From contig SUWW01000009.1 of the NCBI GenBank assembly GCA_015061285.1, forward strand, positions 1 through 64,000: a stretch of 64,000 nt of DNA, written 5' to 3'. A program made the translations under genes and the position numbers. Within the stretch, counting starts at the first letter, position 1. Each line of letters begins with the position of its first letter. The DNA comes from Bacteroidales bacterium. GTDB taxonomy: Bacteria > Bacteroidota > Bacteroidia > Bacteroidales > Marinilabiliaceae. The notes beneath the pieces are model-generated. The model was not told the DNA's origin, did no database searches, and was given only the letters and a program-made list of their open reading frames with translations. Shown piece after piece: positions 63,952-64,000 of the stretch.

Positions 63952-64000
<49 letters not shown>

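Overview
The window reads as chromosomal DNA of a member of the Bacteroidales. The evidence is a SusC/SusD-type glycan locus, many Bacteroidetes-style lipoproteins, promoters with the -7 box TAnnTTTG instead of sigma70 boxes, and few Shine-Dalgarno sites. Genus cannot be fixed from the sequence. No phage, insertion sequence, transposase or CRISPR array was found.

Layout. 1-870: non-coding, rich in short palindromes and dispersed repeats. 873-2760: rubrerythrin, greA and a HIT protein. 2848-22779: one long minus-strand polysaccharide utilisation locus (PUL) for beta-mannan. In transcription order it runs SusC, SusD, two IPT-type surface glycan-binding lipoproteins, a surface GH26 mannanase, a PolB-type exonuclease that looks out of place, GH130 mannosylglucose phosphorylase, an SGNH acetylesterase, a periplasmic GH26, mannobiose 2-epimerase, a CE2-type esterase, GH27 alpha-galactosidase and an MFS sugar/cation symporter. 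The genes fit a known route: galactosyl and acetyl groups are removed, mannan is cut to mannobiose, mannobiose is imported and epimerised to mannosylglucose, and phosphorolysis gives mannose-1-phosphate plus glucose. A ROK sugar kinase lies just upstream (23076-24065). No dedicated regulator is visible.

24240-52750 is mostly housekeeping: DUF3109, a zinc-ribbon coiled-coil protein, Nif3, MerR, a small ribbon-helix-helix protein and an S41 protease in one run; a phytoene-desaturase-like oxidoreductase; a beta-barrel protein; a tiny Ala/Asp/Ser-rich lipoprotein; HrpB; QueH; a DUF4143-type ATPase; rpsO; a recR/membrane protein/HAD/TPR/pgeF run; rnhB; an M28 peptidase; umuDC; yebC; prfA with a metallophosphoesterase; a nucleotidyltransferase; three adjacent cyclophilins; corA. 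A probable small RNA gene lies upstream of prfA (about 47217-47415).

52751-64000: a second repeat-rich gap, then a 2108-residue secreted repeat protein with Gram-positive-like modules and a Bacteroidales-like C-terminal tail, two adjacent PLP-dependent C-S lyase-type enzymes, a PfkB kinase, a TfoX-N protein, tRNA-Thr(GGT) and a tRNA-Gly(GCC) cut by the window end.

Most notable for follow-up: the cyclophilin fused to a degenerate trypsin-like domain (48684-49934), the putative small RNA at 47217-47415, the chimeric giant protein with its structured leader, the mannan PUL with two different esterases and an internal terminator-like hairpin, and the dispersed 112-bp module present at both repeat-rich gaps.
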